Notes: a model not told the origin generated them from the letters alone. A stretch of DNA of 64,000 nt from Prorocentrum cordatum (GCA_963575745.1 CAUYUJ010020273.1:50001-114000), one strand, 5' to 3'; shown: positions 22,119 through 33,569, counted from the first letter of the stretch. Program-made: numbers and translations.

Positions 22119-22308
22119 GCTCCTTGAGGTCGGGGAGCCCGGCAGGGACCCGCCTCCCTCGGGACGCGCCCGGCCTGCCCCTGACTCGGGGTGCCGCTGT
22201 GCGGCCGTGGCCCGACGTGGCCCAGACGCGCCCCGTCGCTCCCGATACGGCGTGCACTACGGTAGCACACGACCGACTGCAGAGCGCTGCGGGTCCAGCC
22301 GATCCGAT

Positions 22309-22516
22309 CCTCCTCCTCCTCCTCCTCCTCCTCCTCCTCCTCCCTCCTCCTCCTCCTCCTCCTCCTCCTCCTCACTCCTCCTCTCCTCCTCCTCTCCTCC
22401 TCCTCCTCCTCCTCCTCCTCCTCCTCCTCCTCCTCCTCCTCCTCCTCCTCCTCCTCCTCCTCCTCCTCCTCCTCCTCCTCCCTCCTCCTCCTCCTCCTCC
22501 TCCTCCTCCTTCTCCG
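22309..22516. repeat. (CCT)n array
   Basis: About 65 CCT units; inverted partner of 21958-22118. Confidence 0.95.
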
Positions 22517-22964
22517 CTGTCTCCTCCGCTCGATCGATCGAGTCTCTTCTCGGCGCCACGCCCAGTGCGGAACACAGAGGGGGCGGGGCCTCAGAGGGCT
22601 CAAAGGCCTCCGGCCTTCCAGGTGGCTGTCGAGAAGCCTTCTCCGGAGCTACGGAGGGCCCTTCCCAGAGGGCCGAGGGTTTCTCGAGAGGCCCCACCGC
22701 CTTCCGAGAAGGTCCGCCGCCTTCGGAGGAGGCCCGGACTGCCCCGGCCCTTTCTCGATTACATCCCCCCTCGGAGCGCCGCCGAACTTCCGCACGTTCG
22801 CCCAGAACCAATGTTCCGGACACCTCGGCTGGAGTTGTTACCATGAGTTTGGGGTACGAGACGTCAGAACCATCAGGATTTATTGCGACTGTTGATTTGT
22901 ATATTGTAATGGCCCCCGGCCAGTGCCACCGATCCGGGGCGCTCCCGATGCTGCCAGGAATGGA

Positions 22965-22987
22965 AGACGACGACGACAACGGGCAGC

Positions 22988-23047
<60 letters not shown>

Positions 23048-23240
23048 GAGCACGACGGCAACGACGACCGACGAAAGCGACGACCACGAACGACGAACGA
23101 CGAAGGAAGAAACGCGAGTGACGACAACGAGGGGACGACCCTCCTCGTTTGAGAGACGACCGACGACCGACGACGACGACGAGTGACAACGACCGACGAT
23201 GGAAAACGACAGTCGCGTGGACAACGACGATGACGAACGA
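22965..23240. repeat. (GAC)n array and degenerate CGACGA flank
   Basis: Nearly perfect GAC units at 22985-23045, then degenerate CGACGAACGACGA sequence. Confidence 0.93.
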
Positions 23241-23245
23241 CGACC

Positions 23246-23372
23246 GAGGCGGAGGAGGAGGAGGAGGAGGAGGAGGAGGAGGAGGAGGAGGAGGAGGAGG
23301 AGGAGGAGGGGAGGAGGAGGGAGGAGGAGGAGGAGGAGGAGGAGGAGGAGGAGGAGGAGGAGGAGGAGGAGG
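23246..23372. repeat. (GGA)n array
   Basis: About 40 GGA units. 23373-23890 holds G-runs (23563-23581) and no recognised gene. Confidence 0.95.
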
Positions 23373-23896
23373 ATCGGGAACGGTATCGGGCCCGTTTGAA
23401 TTCAACTCCGACGTCTGCCTGGCGCCTGCGAACATCTACCTGGCTTCATAGTGTAGGGGGGATTTGGGGGAGGCGAGTCACTCGCCAAACCTTGAGAGCG
23501 CGGCCCGTGGGTCACGACGGACGCCGCGCCGCCCCAGCGAGCACCCTTGGACAGCACGCAGATTTGGGGGGGGGGGGGGGGGCAACCATCGGGACCTAGG
23601 ATTGCTACCGACCTCGCCCTTTTTTCCCGCGTCCCCGCGCCATTTTGCCTAGACGACCCCCCCTCTCGCTGAGCCGCGGGGGCGGTGGAAACTCGCGGGC
23701 TATAGGCCGCGGGGGCGGGGGGGGAGGGGCCGAAACTCCAAAACTGCAGGAGAAATCGAACCTCGCCGAACTAGCTCCGCCAACCTCGAACCCCCCCGAA
23801 GGGTCTCCGCGATTCTGACGCCTCGGGGATCCATGGGCCCACGGCGAAACGAATTCAAATTAGTCGGAGGCATGCTGCCGCTGCTGCTGCTACCTG

Positions 23897-24770
23897 CTAC
23901 TCGTTCGGGGCTGTGGCGCCAGCCTTCCCTGCAGTCATGAGGCGCTTGCCGCTGAGCTCCGCTAGCAGCTTCGCTGCGCCCCGCTCCAACGGGCCCCGCG
24001 GGGCTGGGCCATTGCGCCTCTCGGCCCCGATGTTCTTCAGGATGTCTCCCACGATGCCGATCAGAGTCGGGCCAAGCGCGTCCGCGTCGTCGATCGCGTA
24101 GATCATGCAACCCCTCGCGTTGCCCTCCTGCTCGGCTTTGTTTCTTTTCTACTGCCAACGCAGCGCCGGCGCCCTGGCTTCCTGGATCGATATCTTGGCC
24201 AGCATGTCCGCCCAGAGCTCTCGCGCTGCTGCCGCCCACTTCTCCTGCGTGGCGTCGGGCCCCCTGGACAGCGTGGCTGCCCAGTGGAACGCAAGCATGA
24301 ATATCGCCACGATCGGCGGGCCCCTGCTTGCGAGGTCCACCACCTCGCCGCCCTCCTGTCCTGGCACGCCAGCTCTTTCTGCGTCGAGAAGTCGGCGTCC
24401 ACCGCTGACGTCGCACGCCCCGTAGTCCGCCAGCGCGCGTCTGTCCGCGAGCGCCAACTTGGCGAGCGGCAGCGCCAGGTTCTGCAGCGCGCTGGCGCCT
24501 TCTGCCGCCCTGCGGGCCTCGTTTCCGGCGGCGCCGCGACCCTTCTTGGCGGGCGGGGCGGGCGACGGGCCCCCCCGCCCTCGCCGGCCCCCGCAAGTCC
24601 GCGGCCTCCTTCGCCCTCATCCGACGCGGTCTCGCCCGCGAGATACGTGCCGATCTGTCCTCCTGGCAGGGGGCAATCGATCTCCACTGGGCGGTGACTC
24701 GCAGCCAAGCGGCCGCAAAGGCCACCCGCGCCACTCGAGCGATAATCCCAGAGAACGCAAACCAAAGAAA
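23897..24770 (-). pseudogene. Unrecognised coding-like region, frame-shifted
   Basis: Three overlapping minus-strand frames have ordinary protein-like composition. The 5' part includes RPVEIDCPLPGGQIGTYLAG followed by an acidic/Gly-rich linker; the middle (24457-24149) reads LADYGACDVSGGRRLLDAER and later IVAIFMLAFHWAATLSRGPD; the 3' part (24106-23897) begins MIYAIDDADALGPTLIGIVG and ends in a stop. Joining them needs frame changes near 24460 and passage of a stop at 24149. The family is not recognised. It could be a decayed gene, an intron-bearing gene, or a retroelement gag. Weakly supported. Confidence 0.3.
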
Positions 24771-24858
24771 CATGAGGTTTAGTTCCCGTGCATGTAAACG
24801 AACCTCGGGACGGACATGCCCCGTTGATGTGGGCTCTCTGGAGGTGCTTGTAGGCGTC

Positions 24859-25295
24859 TCACTGGCTGGCGAAGACCCTCCAGCATGCCACGCGCGTTAG
24901 GTCGGCGTAAATGTCGAACATAAGTTGTGCACTCGGCGTTCCCGTCGCGCGCGATTCACGAGATCCCTCCTCGTTTGAAACGCCCCCCCCCCCACGCGCG
25001 CCGCCCTCTTCCTCCATCCACTCACATTGCCAGGGGCACTCCAAAGGGTACCTGGGGCCCTCCGCGACCTCCTGCTCCGCGAGGTTCGAGGGGGGAGATG
25101 GCAGCGGACAACTCGCGGGCTCTGATCTTTGCGAAGCCAACTCTTGCCCAAAACTCGCCGTGCCCTTCGCGAGGTCGCCTGGGCAGCGAGCAGGGCGCGC
25201 GCAGACTCCGCCGTCGACCAGGAGATCGCACGCTCAATGAAAATCCGCCGATCCGGCGCGTGAGTTTCTGAGAGCGCGGACTTGAGTTCGCTCAA
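24859..25295 (-). other. Possible coding remnant
   Basis: Two overlapping minus frames (25295-24897 and 25140-24859) contain non-repetitive sequence such as APDRRIFIERAISWSTAESA and SAQLMFDIYADLTRVACWRV. No family recognised and no start or terminator context. It may be the upstream part of the locus at 23.9-24.8 kb. Confidence 0.2.
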
Positions 25296-25670
25296 GCTTC
25301 GCTCTGCAGGGGGGGGGGGGGGGGGCAGGGGCGTGCGTTATTTCCGACGTCATCTCCGACGTTTTTCGGTGCCCGGGGATATGTCCGACGTCATTTCCGA
25401 CGTTGTTCGGTGCCCAAGGAGATTTCCGACGTCATTTCCGACGTTTTTGAGCTCGCTCAAGCTTCGCTCTGCAGGGGGGGGGGGGGGGGCGTACGTTATG
25501 TCCGACGTCATTTCCAAGGTTTTTCGGTGCCCGGGGATATGTCCGACGTCATTTCCGATGTTTTTCGATACCCGGGGGCATGTCCGACGTCATTCCCAAG
25601 GTTTTTCGGCGCGCGGGAATATTTCCGGCGTCATTTTCGATGTTTTTCGGTACCTGGGGACAAGACAGAC
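25276..25670 (+). repeat. 41-bp tandem repeat with interspersed poly-G modules
   Basis: Units of GGATATGTCCGACGTCATTT followed by CCGATGTTTTTCGGTGCCCGG repeat at 41 bases. Twice the array is interrupted by a module GAGCTCGCTCAAGCTTCGCT-CTGCAG followed by a run of 15-18 G (25283-25340 and 25449-25500), giving a higher-order period of about 165. Confidence 0.9.
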
Positions 25671-25685
25671 AGACAGACAGACAGA
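25664..25685. repeat. (GACA)n microsatellite
   Basis: Five to six GACA units lie just beyond the 3' end of the minus-strand LINE fragment (read on that strand as a CTGT tail). Confidence 0.85.
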
Positions 25686-25727
25686 AGCCATGCGCCCAAG
25701 ACGCGTCGGCAAACGCGCACTCATACA

Positions 25728-26660
25728 CTACACACGCCGCTCTCTCACTCTATGTCTCCAAACAAGAGGATATTGAACAAGATCCTGCAATCTGTCTCCT
25801 TCCCCGCATGCCCGGTGCGCATGCGGCCCCATGAATTTCTCCCACTCCAGCCGCGGCGCCCCCGCCTTCCTCGCGAAGGCGTCCGCGGCCGGCGTCGAAG
25901 TCCCAGGGGTGAAAACAGAATCGCGAAGAGGGTCTCCTGCTGATCCACGTACTGCCTTGCCATATAAAACGAGCTGGCGCATCAGCAGAATGGCCGTCAA
26001 CGGGGGCTGGCCCGTGCGTGCTCGTTCGACACGCGTGAAATCACCGGGTGTCTGACGCCGCACAAAGTCCTCAGCATTCTGCAGCGCGCCCCGTCTAGTC
26101 TCCTTTTCTCCGCAGCGTTCAGAACGACAGAGCACAAGCTGTACAATAGCTTCGAGATGATGACGGCGTTGAAAACTTCGAGCTTCCTTGCCTCGCCGAT
26201 ATTCGAGTGGCCCCACAACTGCTTCAGCTTGCGGAAACCGGCGAACGCCATCCCAAGCCTCCTGGTCAACTCGCCGCCCGCTTTCCCGTCGTTGTTCAAG
26301 GTGGTTCCGAGGTGCGATAAGGTGTCCTTGGGTGCGATTTCGTCGCCCTGTGGCGTCCTGACTTTTCCTTGGTACCAGATTCTGAGAAGCTGCAACTTGC
26401 CCCAATGCATCTCCAGCCCCATTGTGCCAGCTGCAATTTGGACCACGTTGAGCCACTTTTCCATGTCGCCGGCGGTCCTCGTCATCAGCAGCGTGTCGTC
26501 CGCGTACACCAGCTGACCAAATCTGCGCGCGTCGCTTTCCCCCAGCTCGACCTCTGCGACCCTCATGATTAGTGTCGCCACCGGGGACAAGGGAGCATAG
26601 AAAACTCCAGCCTCCTCCCTCCTCCCTCCTTTGCCTTCCCTCCTTGCGAAAATCAGGACC
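25728..26660 (-). pseudogene. LINE reverse transcriptase, 3' part (fragment A)
   Basis: The frame reads LVYADDTLLM (RT motif C, about 26479-26509), then the thumb-like pattern SHLGTTLNNDGKAGGELTRR, a hydrophobic helix (FNAVIISKLLYSLCSVVL) and RRLDGARCRMLR. After a frame change near 26020 it continues with TGQPPLTAILLMRQLVLYGK, SVFTPGTSTPAADAFARKAG and a stop at 25728. This is the C-terminal half of a non-LTR element's ORF2. Motifs A and B upstream are missing: the sequence runs into the CAT array at 26680-26960. Truncated and dead. Confidence 0.8.
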
Positions 26661-26679
26661 AGCCCCCTGGACAACCGAT

Positions 26680-26960
26680 TTCTGGTCATCACCATCACCC
26701 TCAACATCACCCCGGCTAAAGCCCCATCCTCATCATCACCGCCATGAACACGACCATCATCATCGCCACCATCATCATCAAACATCCTCTTCCTCACCAT
26801 CACCAACATCATCATCATCACCCTCATCAACATCATCAGAATCATCGCCATGCTCATCATCACCAGCACCCACATCGTAAACATCATCACCATCGGCCCA
26901 ATCGCCATGATCATCATCATCCTCATGATGATGATGATCATCATCATCATCATCTCGCTC
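26680..26960. repeat. CAT-type trinucleotide array
   Basis: Imperfect CAT/CAC/CAA triplets end in CCTCATGATGATGATGATCA and a CAT run. It sits between LINE fragments B and A, exactly at the 3' end of B. Confidence 0.93.
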
Positions 26961-26989
26961 TCCCCCCCCAGATCGGCGGCGCTGGCCGG

Positions 26990-28004
26990 AGGCCAGCCCA
27001 ATGGTCTTGCACGCGTCGGAGCCTCGGAGACGCCAGCGACTTCAGAACCAGAGCCCGTCTGTCACACCATAAACGCGCGCCCCCCTGGCCCAGCCCCAGG
27101 GGCCCGAACGCCAAACAAAGCTCCTGGATTTGCTTGGAAAGGGGGATAGGGCCCAGCTGCGATGCCAACCAAGACGCCGAGCTAGCTAGGCACCAGTGCT
27201 GCAACGCGCGCTTGTTCGACCACGATCGAATGCGATCTGCCACATTCGTCGCCGCTTTCCCCTGGAGCGCCCCATGCCGAGCCAGGAGCGAATCGCGTTG
27301 ACGATGCTGCCTAGGCGTGAGCAGCGTCGGTTCTAAGCCAGTCAGCGCCGCGCTCTGCGCGAAGCTGAGAAACAGCGTCCGCCCCCAACGAAGAAGAGCC
27401 TCCAGATACCAAATTTGCCCCAAAGAATAATAGGAGCCTGCAATGGCCTGAATTCGCCGACGGATCTCTACGGTCGCCGACTGCAGCATGTTATTTCTCG
27501 GAAAATGGTCTCGCGCGCCTTCCTGAAGTTGCCGCGACATAAGCTTTCGGCCCCGGCCCCGTGCCCACTGTCCACAATATAAACCCCTAGCTTTGGGAAG
27601 CAAAGCTGAACTTCTTGCTTCGAGACGTTCTCGGCGTAGTCTATCTCCTTCAACTCTTCAGGCAGCACCTCATCAACCTGCATCAGGACCTCAGAAAATC
27701 GCCCCGCGGAAGCGCGGGGAAGGAAAACCCGCGCGCGCGGAAAATATCGTCGGCACACAAACAACATCCGACATCTGTTTGACATTCGCTCCAGCGGGCC
27801 ACAAGACACGCCGTGGAGACATCAAACTCCCTCAGCCTGCGCAGCCATTGCAGAATGGGCCTCGCAAGCGCGCCCCGGAACAATTCCACGACGTAGGGGC
27901 CCCACCGACGTGCCGCCCTCCGCCGTCTCGGTGTACATCCCTCCTTCCACCGTATCCAGCAATATCACGCTGTTTCGAAAACGCTGTATGAGAGCGTGAT
28001 CCAC
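26990..28004 (-). pseudogene. LINE reverse transcriptase remnant (fragment B)
   Basis: Spread over at least three frames: VEGGMYTETAEGGTSVGPLR followed by GIVPGRA (28004-27822) corresponds to the RT segment before and at motif B; CCLCADDIF (about 27743-27770) is motif C with Tyr replaced by Cys; then KLGVYIVDSGHGAG-type and a long C-terminal region with LFLSFAQSAALTGLEPTLLT, HCALQG-like and ASWLASQLGPIPLSK sequence (27603-26990). The order of blocks fits a LINE ORF2 different in sequence from fragment A. Heavily frame-shifted. Confidence 0.6.
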
Positions 28005-28099
28005 CGCGGCGTCACTGTGGAAAATCCCAGACGCTTCGCGTATCCCCGCCAGCCCATCAAGGAACGATGCCCAGAGGAAGTGCCTCGATCGGAGAAGCG

Positions 28100-28570
28100 G
28101 GCAGCACGCAGAGGAAGGGTCCCCCAGTGGAGGCCTCTTGGAGCGGTTTGGGGGCCTCTTGGCGGTCCCGGACGCCTCTTAGACCGCCTTGGGTGCCTCG
28201 GAGAGCTTCTTGGGGCCTCCTGGGGGTCTCTTGGGGTCCTCTTGAGGGTCTCTGGGGCGACTGTTGGGGCCTCCTGGGGCCTCCTGGGCGCCTATTGGGG
28301 CCCTCTTGGGGCGCTCTTGGGAGTCTTGGGAGCGCTCTTGGAGGCCTCTTGGGCGATCTTGGAGTCACCGTGAAGCCTCGGATGGCCATCGGCAGCGAAA
28401 AGGCAAGAAAGCCCAAAACATTGATGTCCTGCGGGTTTGGGAAGGATTTGGGCCTCTTCGGGGCCTCCTGGGGGAGCTCTTTGGCCACTTAGAGCCGTCT
28501 TGAAGCGGTCTTGGGGCCTCTTGGAGCATCGTGGGAACCATCTTGAGGCATCTTAAGATATCTTGAACCA
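28100..28570 (+). repeat. Degenerate CTTGGGG-type minisatellite, block 1
   Basis: Irregular repetition of TCTTGGGGCCTC, about 10-24 bases apart, around a non-repetitive tag near 28380 (GCCATCGGCAGCGAAAAGGC). 28571-29960 has no gene; a duplicated segment with GGTCTGTTG and GAAAAAAAC lies at 29568-29765. Confidence 0.8.
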
Positions 28571-29334
28571 TCTTGGAGGTCATCTTGGGCTCCTTCTGTC
28601 CCGATCGCAGCGCGGGCTTGGCGACCACGGCGGCAGCCATGCACGCAGAGATCCAGCAACGAGAAGAGGACAGTCAAACAAGACGTTCGCGTAGAAGGCG
28701 AGGCTGACGGCGATGGCGGCCGCCACCTCCACGTAATGCGGGATGACGGTTAATAAAAGATGGGGGAGAACGATAAAAAATATAGTTTTCTGCTGGTGCT
28801 GCACAGTTTTCTGACTGGAGGAGAACGGTTAACAAAGATAGTGTTCCAGCCCGCGGCCGGTTTTTTCCAATCGTCATCCCGGGCGCCGCCGCGTGAACAC
28901 GACCCCCGGTCATCCATTAATCGTCATCCTCCATTACCAAGGCACTCCTCTCAGAGCGGTGTCGGGCGGCCTCTCGGGCCCTGGGTCCTGCCGCTCCCGC
29001 TCGGCGCGCGGCGCCCGGAGCTCCTCCGGCACCTCCTCGGGGTCCGGGCACACCTCCGGGCAACTCGCGCTCTCGCGAGGGGCCGGGGCAGGGGCGGCGC
29101 AGCTCGGCGCCCGCGAAGTGACGGCCCGGGCGCCCAGCCAGACCCGCAGCGGCGATGGTGAGTGCGAGGAGAAGGCGCTGGGCTCCATGCAAAAGCATCG
29201 GACCCAGAATAACCTTGAGCCGTAAGTTTGCGGATCCGAGCGGGTCGTCGAAACAGCGTTTCAAGCGAATGATTTCAGACGTAAAGCGGCCCAGGCTCCA
29301 GGAGTACCCCACTCTTTAAGCACAATGCATACTA

Positions 29335-29375
29335 GAACCATTGCGCGCGCTTCGCGCGCGCTCAAGTTCGAACTA
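29335..29375. repeat. GCGCGC hairpin repeat, copy 1
   Basis: ACTAGAACCATT then GCGCGCGCTTCGCGCGCGC, a perfect 8-bp-stem hairpin with a TTC loop. A related copy (CTAGAACC then GCGCGCACGCTTCGCGCGCG) lies at 59489-59525. Confidence 0.6.
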
Positions 29376-29973
29376 CTTTTGATGGGCGTACACATCCAGC
29401 ATCTTGCCGCTTCTTGCATCCAGGGACTCTCTTGGAGGCCCTGCGCAAGCGTCGGCATCGCATAGAAGGGGAACTGCGGAAACTCAGAAATGACACATTG
29501 CCGTTAGGTATTCAACGATTTGGGGCCCTCGAAGTGCTTCCTGGGTTCTTTACTGGGGCTTTAACTGTGGTCTGTTGTGCAAGAAAGACAAGGGGGCGAA
29601 CTTGGAAAAAAACGGAATGGTGGGATTTCCTTTTTTTCAATGTGTAATGCCTGGGCTGTGGGGTAGACGCTTTCTGCATGCAGGCCACGGTCTGTTGGGA
29701 TGCCTCTCGGGGTCTTCGTGCAAAGACAAGCAGGGGGTGAATTCGAAAAAAACTAAAATTCCACTGATTCAACGCATGGGACCAAGGAATACTGATGTCT
29801 AGAATGGTTTCAGGGGCAGCCAAGAGGACACGAAGACGATCCAAGAGAGTGCCAAGACAGCGTCAGAGAGTTCAACAGCACTTCCATAACATGTTTGACT
29901 GGCCCCGAATTATTGATGGGGCTCGAGGAAGAGGATCGGGAGTAGGAGAAACAAATCTGGAATTCCCTTTGTC

Positions 29974-30751
29974 AAATTCCTCGGTCTTGGAGCGGTGGAA
30001 GCAGGAAAACGTGAGAAGGCGAAAAGCGTCGACAAAAAACACTGGAAAGCAATGATTTGACCCTCTTCGGGTTCTCTCGGGGCGCCTGTCGAAGCTCTCT
30101 TTGGCTGCTTGGGGGGCCTCGTCGGGAATTGGTTGGGAGCCTCTCAGGGGCCTGGGGTGTGTTGGAGGCCTCTGGGGGGTCCCTGAGTCCTCTCAGAGGT
30201 CTCTGGCGGCCTCCTGCTCCCGCTCTTGGGCTCATCTTGGGCCTGTTCTGGCGTGGTCTGGAGCTGTCCTGGGTGCCTCTTCGGCAGTCTTGGGGCCGTC
30301 TTGGCCCGTCTTGGGGCCGTCTTGGGGTCCTCTTGGGCGGTCTCGGGGCGGTCTTGGGGGCCTCTTCGGCCGTCTTGGAGCGTTGGAAGCATGAAATGGT
30401 GAGAAGGCCCAAAACCATGAAGAAACACCATGACAATTCACGATTTTAGGTTATCCGGGCGCTCTCGGGAGGCCTCTCGGAGCTCTCTTGGGGTCTTTTG
30501 GAAGCTTTCTGGAAGCCAAAAGAGCCGCCCGAAAGCTATCCTGGGTTGCTTGGGAGCGTCTTGGGCATTTATTTGACGTTCCTGGAGCTTCTTGGGGTCG
30601 TCTTGGGCTGTCCTTGGGCAGGTCGGGAAGCGCGGTACCGCGAGCGTTCCGCAGATGTTCTGGGAAGGTGTGGGACCCCCGGGAGGAGAGGGCGCGCATT
30701 TGTTGAACTTGAAAGAAAGGAAATATCTGAAATCTTTTTTTTTTTTTTTCT
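29974..30751 (+). repeat. Tandem duplication unit 1 (CTTGGGG family)
   Basis: About 778 bases beginning AAATTCCTCGGTCTTGGAGC. It contains GTGTTGGAGGCCTCTGGGGG, CCTCCTGCTCCCGCTCTTGG, GAGCGTTGGAAGCATGAAAT and AATTCACGATTTTAGGTT, all found in order in unit 2. Confidence 0.88.
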
Positions 30752-31500
30752 AAATTCCTCGGTCTTGGAGCGTTGGAAGCAGGAAACGGGAGAACGCGAA
30801 AAAAGTCAAAAAAAAACTGTAAACCAACCTCTTCGGGCTCTCTCGGGAGGGCTCTCGAAGCTCCCTTGAGCTGTTTCGGGGGCCTCGTCGGAGCTTTTTT
30901 GGGGGGCCTCTCTAGGGTCTGGGGTGTGTTGGAGGCCTCTGGGGGCTCCTGGAGTCTCAGAGGTCTCTGGCGGCCTCCTGCTCCCGCTCTTGGGCTCACC
31001 CTTTGCCTGTTCTGGGGTGGTCTGGAGCTGTCCTGGGCGCCTCTTCGGCAGTCTTGGGGCCGTCTTGGCCCGTCTTGGGGCCGTCTTGGGGTCCTCTTGG
31101 GCGGTCTTGGGGGCCTCTTCGGCCGTCTTGGAGCGTTGGAAGCATGAAATGGTGAGAAAGCCAAAAACCATTGAAAAAAAAACAATGACAATTCACGATT
31201 TTAGGTTCTCCGGGCGCTATAGGGAGGCCTCTCGGAGCTCTCTTGAGGTCTCTTGGAGGCCTCCTGGGAGCCTGGAGAGGCCGCCCGAAAGCTATCCTGG
31301 GTTGCTTGGGAGCGTCTTGGGCAATTCTTTTATGTTCTGGGGGCTTCTTGGGGACGTCTTGGGCTGTTTTGGGGCATTGTCGGAGCTCCCCGGGAGGCCA
31401 GGAAGCGCGGTACCGGGAGCGCACACGAGATGTCAGCGAGGTGGAGGACGCCCCGGGATGGGGCCCGGCGAATTTGTTTATACATTATATATATATATAT
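30752..31500 (+). repeat. Tandem duplication unit 2 (CTTGGGG family)
   Basis: Same order of landmarks as unit 1, with small indels. It ends in GGTACCGGGAGCGCACACGA and a (TA)n run at 31486-31501. Confidence 0.88.
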
Positions 31501-31719
31501 GACGCCAAGCTACATGGTGAAAGATTACCGCGTCCCTGTTAGGATTCACCAGAAGGATGCTGGACAGTTCCTTTTGAAAACGGAGCTCTCGCGTGAAGGG
31601 CAGGTACATCGGGTGCTGGTCTTTCAAGGGGAGGCGCTTCTTCTAGTGAAACGGGAGGCATGTAGGATTGTATGAGGAAGGGACTTGCGACGGGAGGGTC
31701 AAGGCATCTTGAGTTTACT

Positions 31720-31978
31720 CTGCTCCTCCTCCCCCTCCTCCTCCTCCACCACCCTCATCCTCTTCTTCCTCCGTCACCTCCTCCTCCTCCTCCTCCTCCT
31801 CCTCCTCCACCTCCTCCTCCACCCTCCTCCTCCTCTTCCTCCGTCTCCTCCTCCTCCTCCTCCTCCTCCTTCTCTCTCCGCCTCCTCCACCCTCCTCCTC
31901 CTCTTCCTCCATCTCCTCCTCCTCCGCCTCCTCCTCCTCCTCCTCCTCCTCCTCCTCCTCCTCCTCCTCCTCCTCTCC
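31720..31978. repeat. (CCT)n array
   Basis: Interrupted CCT units. 31979-32420 shows no recognised gene. Confidence 0.95.
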
Positions 31979-32429
31979 CTCAGGCTCACGCAGGAGGCCC
32001 CTGAGCCGGCTCGCCAGACGCGGCCGTGACCCTCCCCATACCTCCCATCATTCAAAGCCCCCTGGCTCGCCCTCTATCCTCCCCTCTCCTCCAATATCAA
32101 CATGGGCTAGTTGGCGCCCGTCGATTTGAGACCCCAGCCACTTGCCATCCTCGGAAGTGTCCTTGCTGCGCACGCGATCGGGCTCGCGGTTCTCGTCCAT
32201 GCTGCCGTTGCGGCCCTTGCTGCCCTGGCTCTGCGACATTCTGCTGCTCTTGCCGTCCTGGTGTTCGGCGCCCGCGCGGTCCTTGCTGCCCTTGGGGTCT
32301 GGAGCCTTCCCGCCAACCCTCTTCGAGCTCTCTATCCTTGCGGGGGGGGGAGAGGGGGGGGGGGCTGCGCCGCTGGAGAGCGCAGCCCTCGCCCTTTGCC
32401 GCCTCCTCCTTCGCATACCCCTCCTCTCC

Positions 32430-32540
32430 CTTTTCCTCCTCCTCCTCCTCCTCCTCCTCCTTCTCCTTCTCCTCTCCTCCTCCTCCTCCGCCTCCTCCTT
32501 CTCCTTCTCCGCCTTCTCCTCCTCCTCCGCCTGCTCTTTC
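32430..32540. repeat. (CCT)n array
   Basis: CCT with CTT and CCG interruptions; leads into the CAT array after 30 bases. Confidence 0.93.
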
Positions 32541-32569
32541 GAATACCCGATCTGGTCGTCTTCATCCGT

Positions 32570-33078
32570 ACAAGCATCATCATAACGGTTGCCGTCATCG
32601 TCAACATCAGCATCATCATCATCATCAGCAGCATCAGCATCATCCATGTCATCATCATCATCAGCAGCATCAGCAGCATCACCATTACCATCACTATTGC
32701 CATCATCAGCAGCATCATCATCACAATCATCAGCATCGTCGTCATCATCATCCTCATCATCATCATCCTCAACATCATCCTCATCAGCATCCTCCTCCTC
32801 CTCATCATCAAGAGCAGCAGCATCAGCATCATCATCCTCAGCAGCAGCATAATCGGCATCCTCAACATCATCATGAGCAGCATCATCAGCATCATCATCA
32901 CCATCACCATCACCATCAGCAGCATCATCATTGACATCATCACCGTCATCACCATCACCATCATCACCATAATCAGCATCAGCATCATCAGCGTCATCAT
33001 CATCACCACCACCGTCATTATCATCGGCATCATCATCACCATCAGTATCACCATCATCGCCATCATCATCACGACACA
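32570..33078. repeat. CAT/CAG-type trinucleotide array
   Basis: Imperfect CATCAT, CAGCAG and CATCAC triplets in plus-strand CAT orientation. The flank 33080-33530 shows no gene. Confidence 0.95.
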
Positions 33079-33569
33079 TAAACTAGTGGCCGTCAGTGTC
33101 CAGACATCAAGTGGCCGCCAAGAGAGACATCTCGATGAACATGCAGCAACTCCACGGCAATTCCATGCTGCAACGCTGTTGAGCAGCTTCCGCAATCGCA
33201 GTGGTGGAGATGCGCTGAAGCAAAACCAGCCCCCCAAGAGATGTCAGCTTTCAGGATCCAGGTCCTAGACAACCGGGGATCGGTGGACAGGCGGACGTGC
33301 TTCATCTATGCAACATTCTAGTTGAACCAATGAGGATAATCGTCAGTGGCTCGCTTGCCGTTGTATCCGTTGCGTCGTAAGCCCCTGTCGTAAGACCCTG
33401 TGTGTCATGATTCGGTTCAGCTGTTCGCGTATTGCTCTCATCCGCCACCGTGCCCTTGAGGCACGAGTTGGAGTGCTCGCAGGCCCTTGGCCGAATCCTG
33501 TAAGCCTCAGCCCTGAATCCTGAAGATTATTTAAGGGGCCCCGACCCCAAATTCCTACATTTCCCGGAG

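Noticed and set aside
21548-23121. Arg/Glu/Gly/Pro-rich overlapping frames
   Set aside because: Translations of GGA and CCT arrays; the only unique part is a short spacer without recognisable domain.
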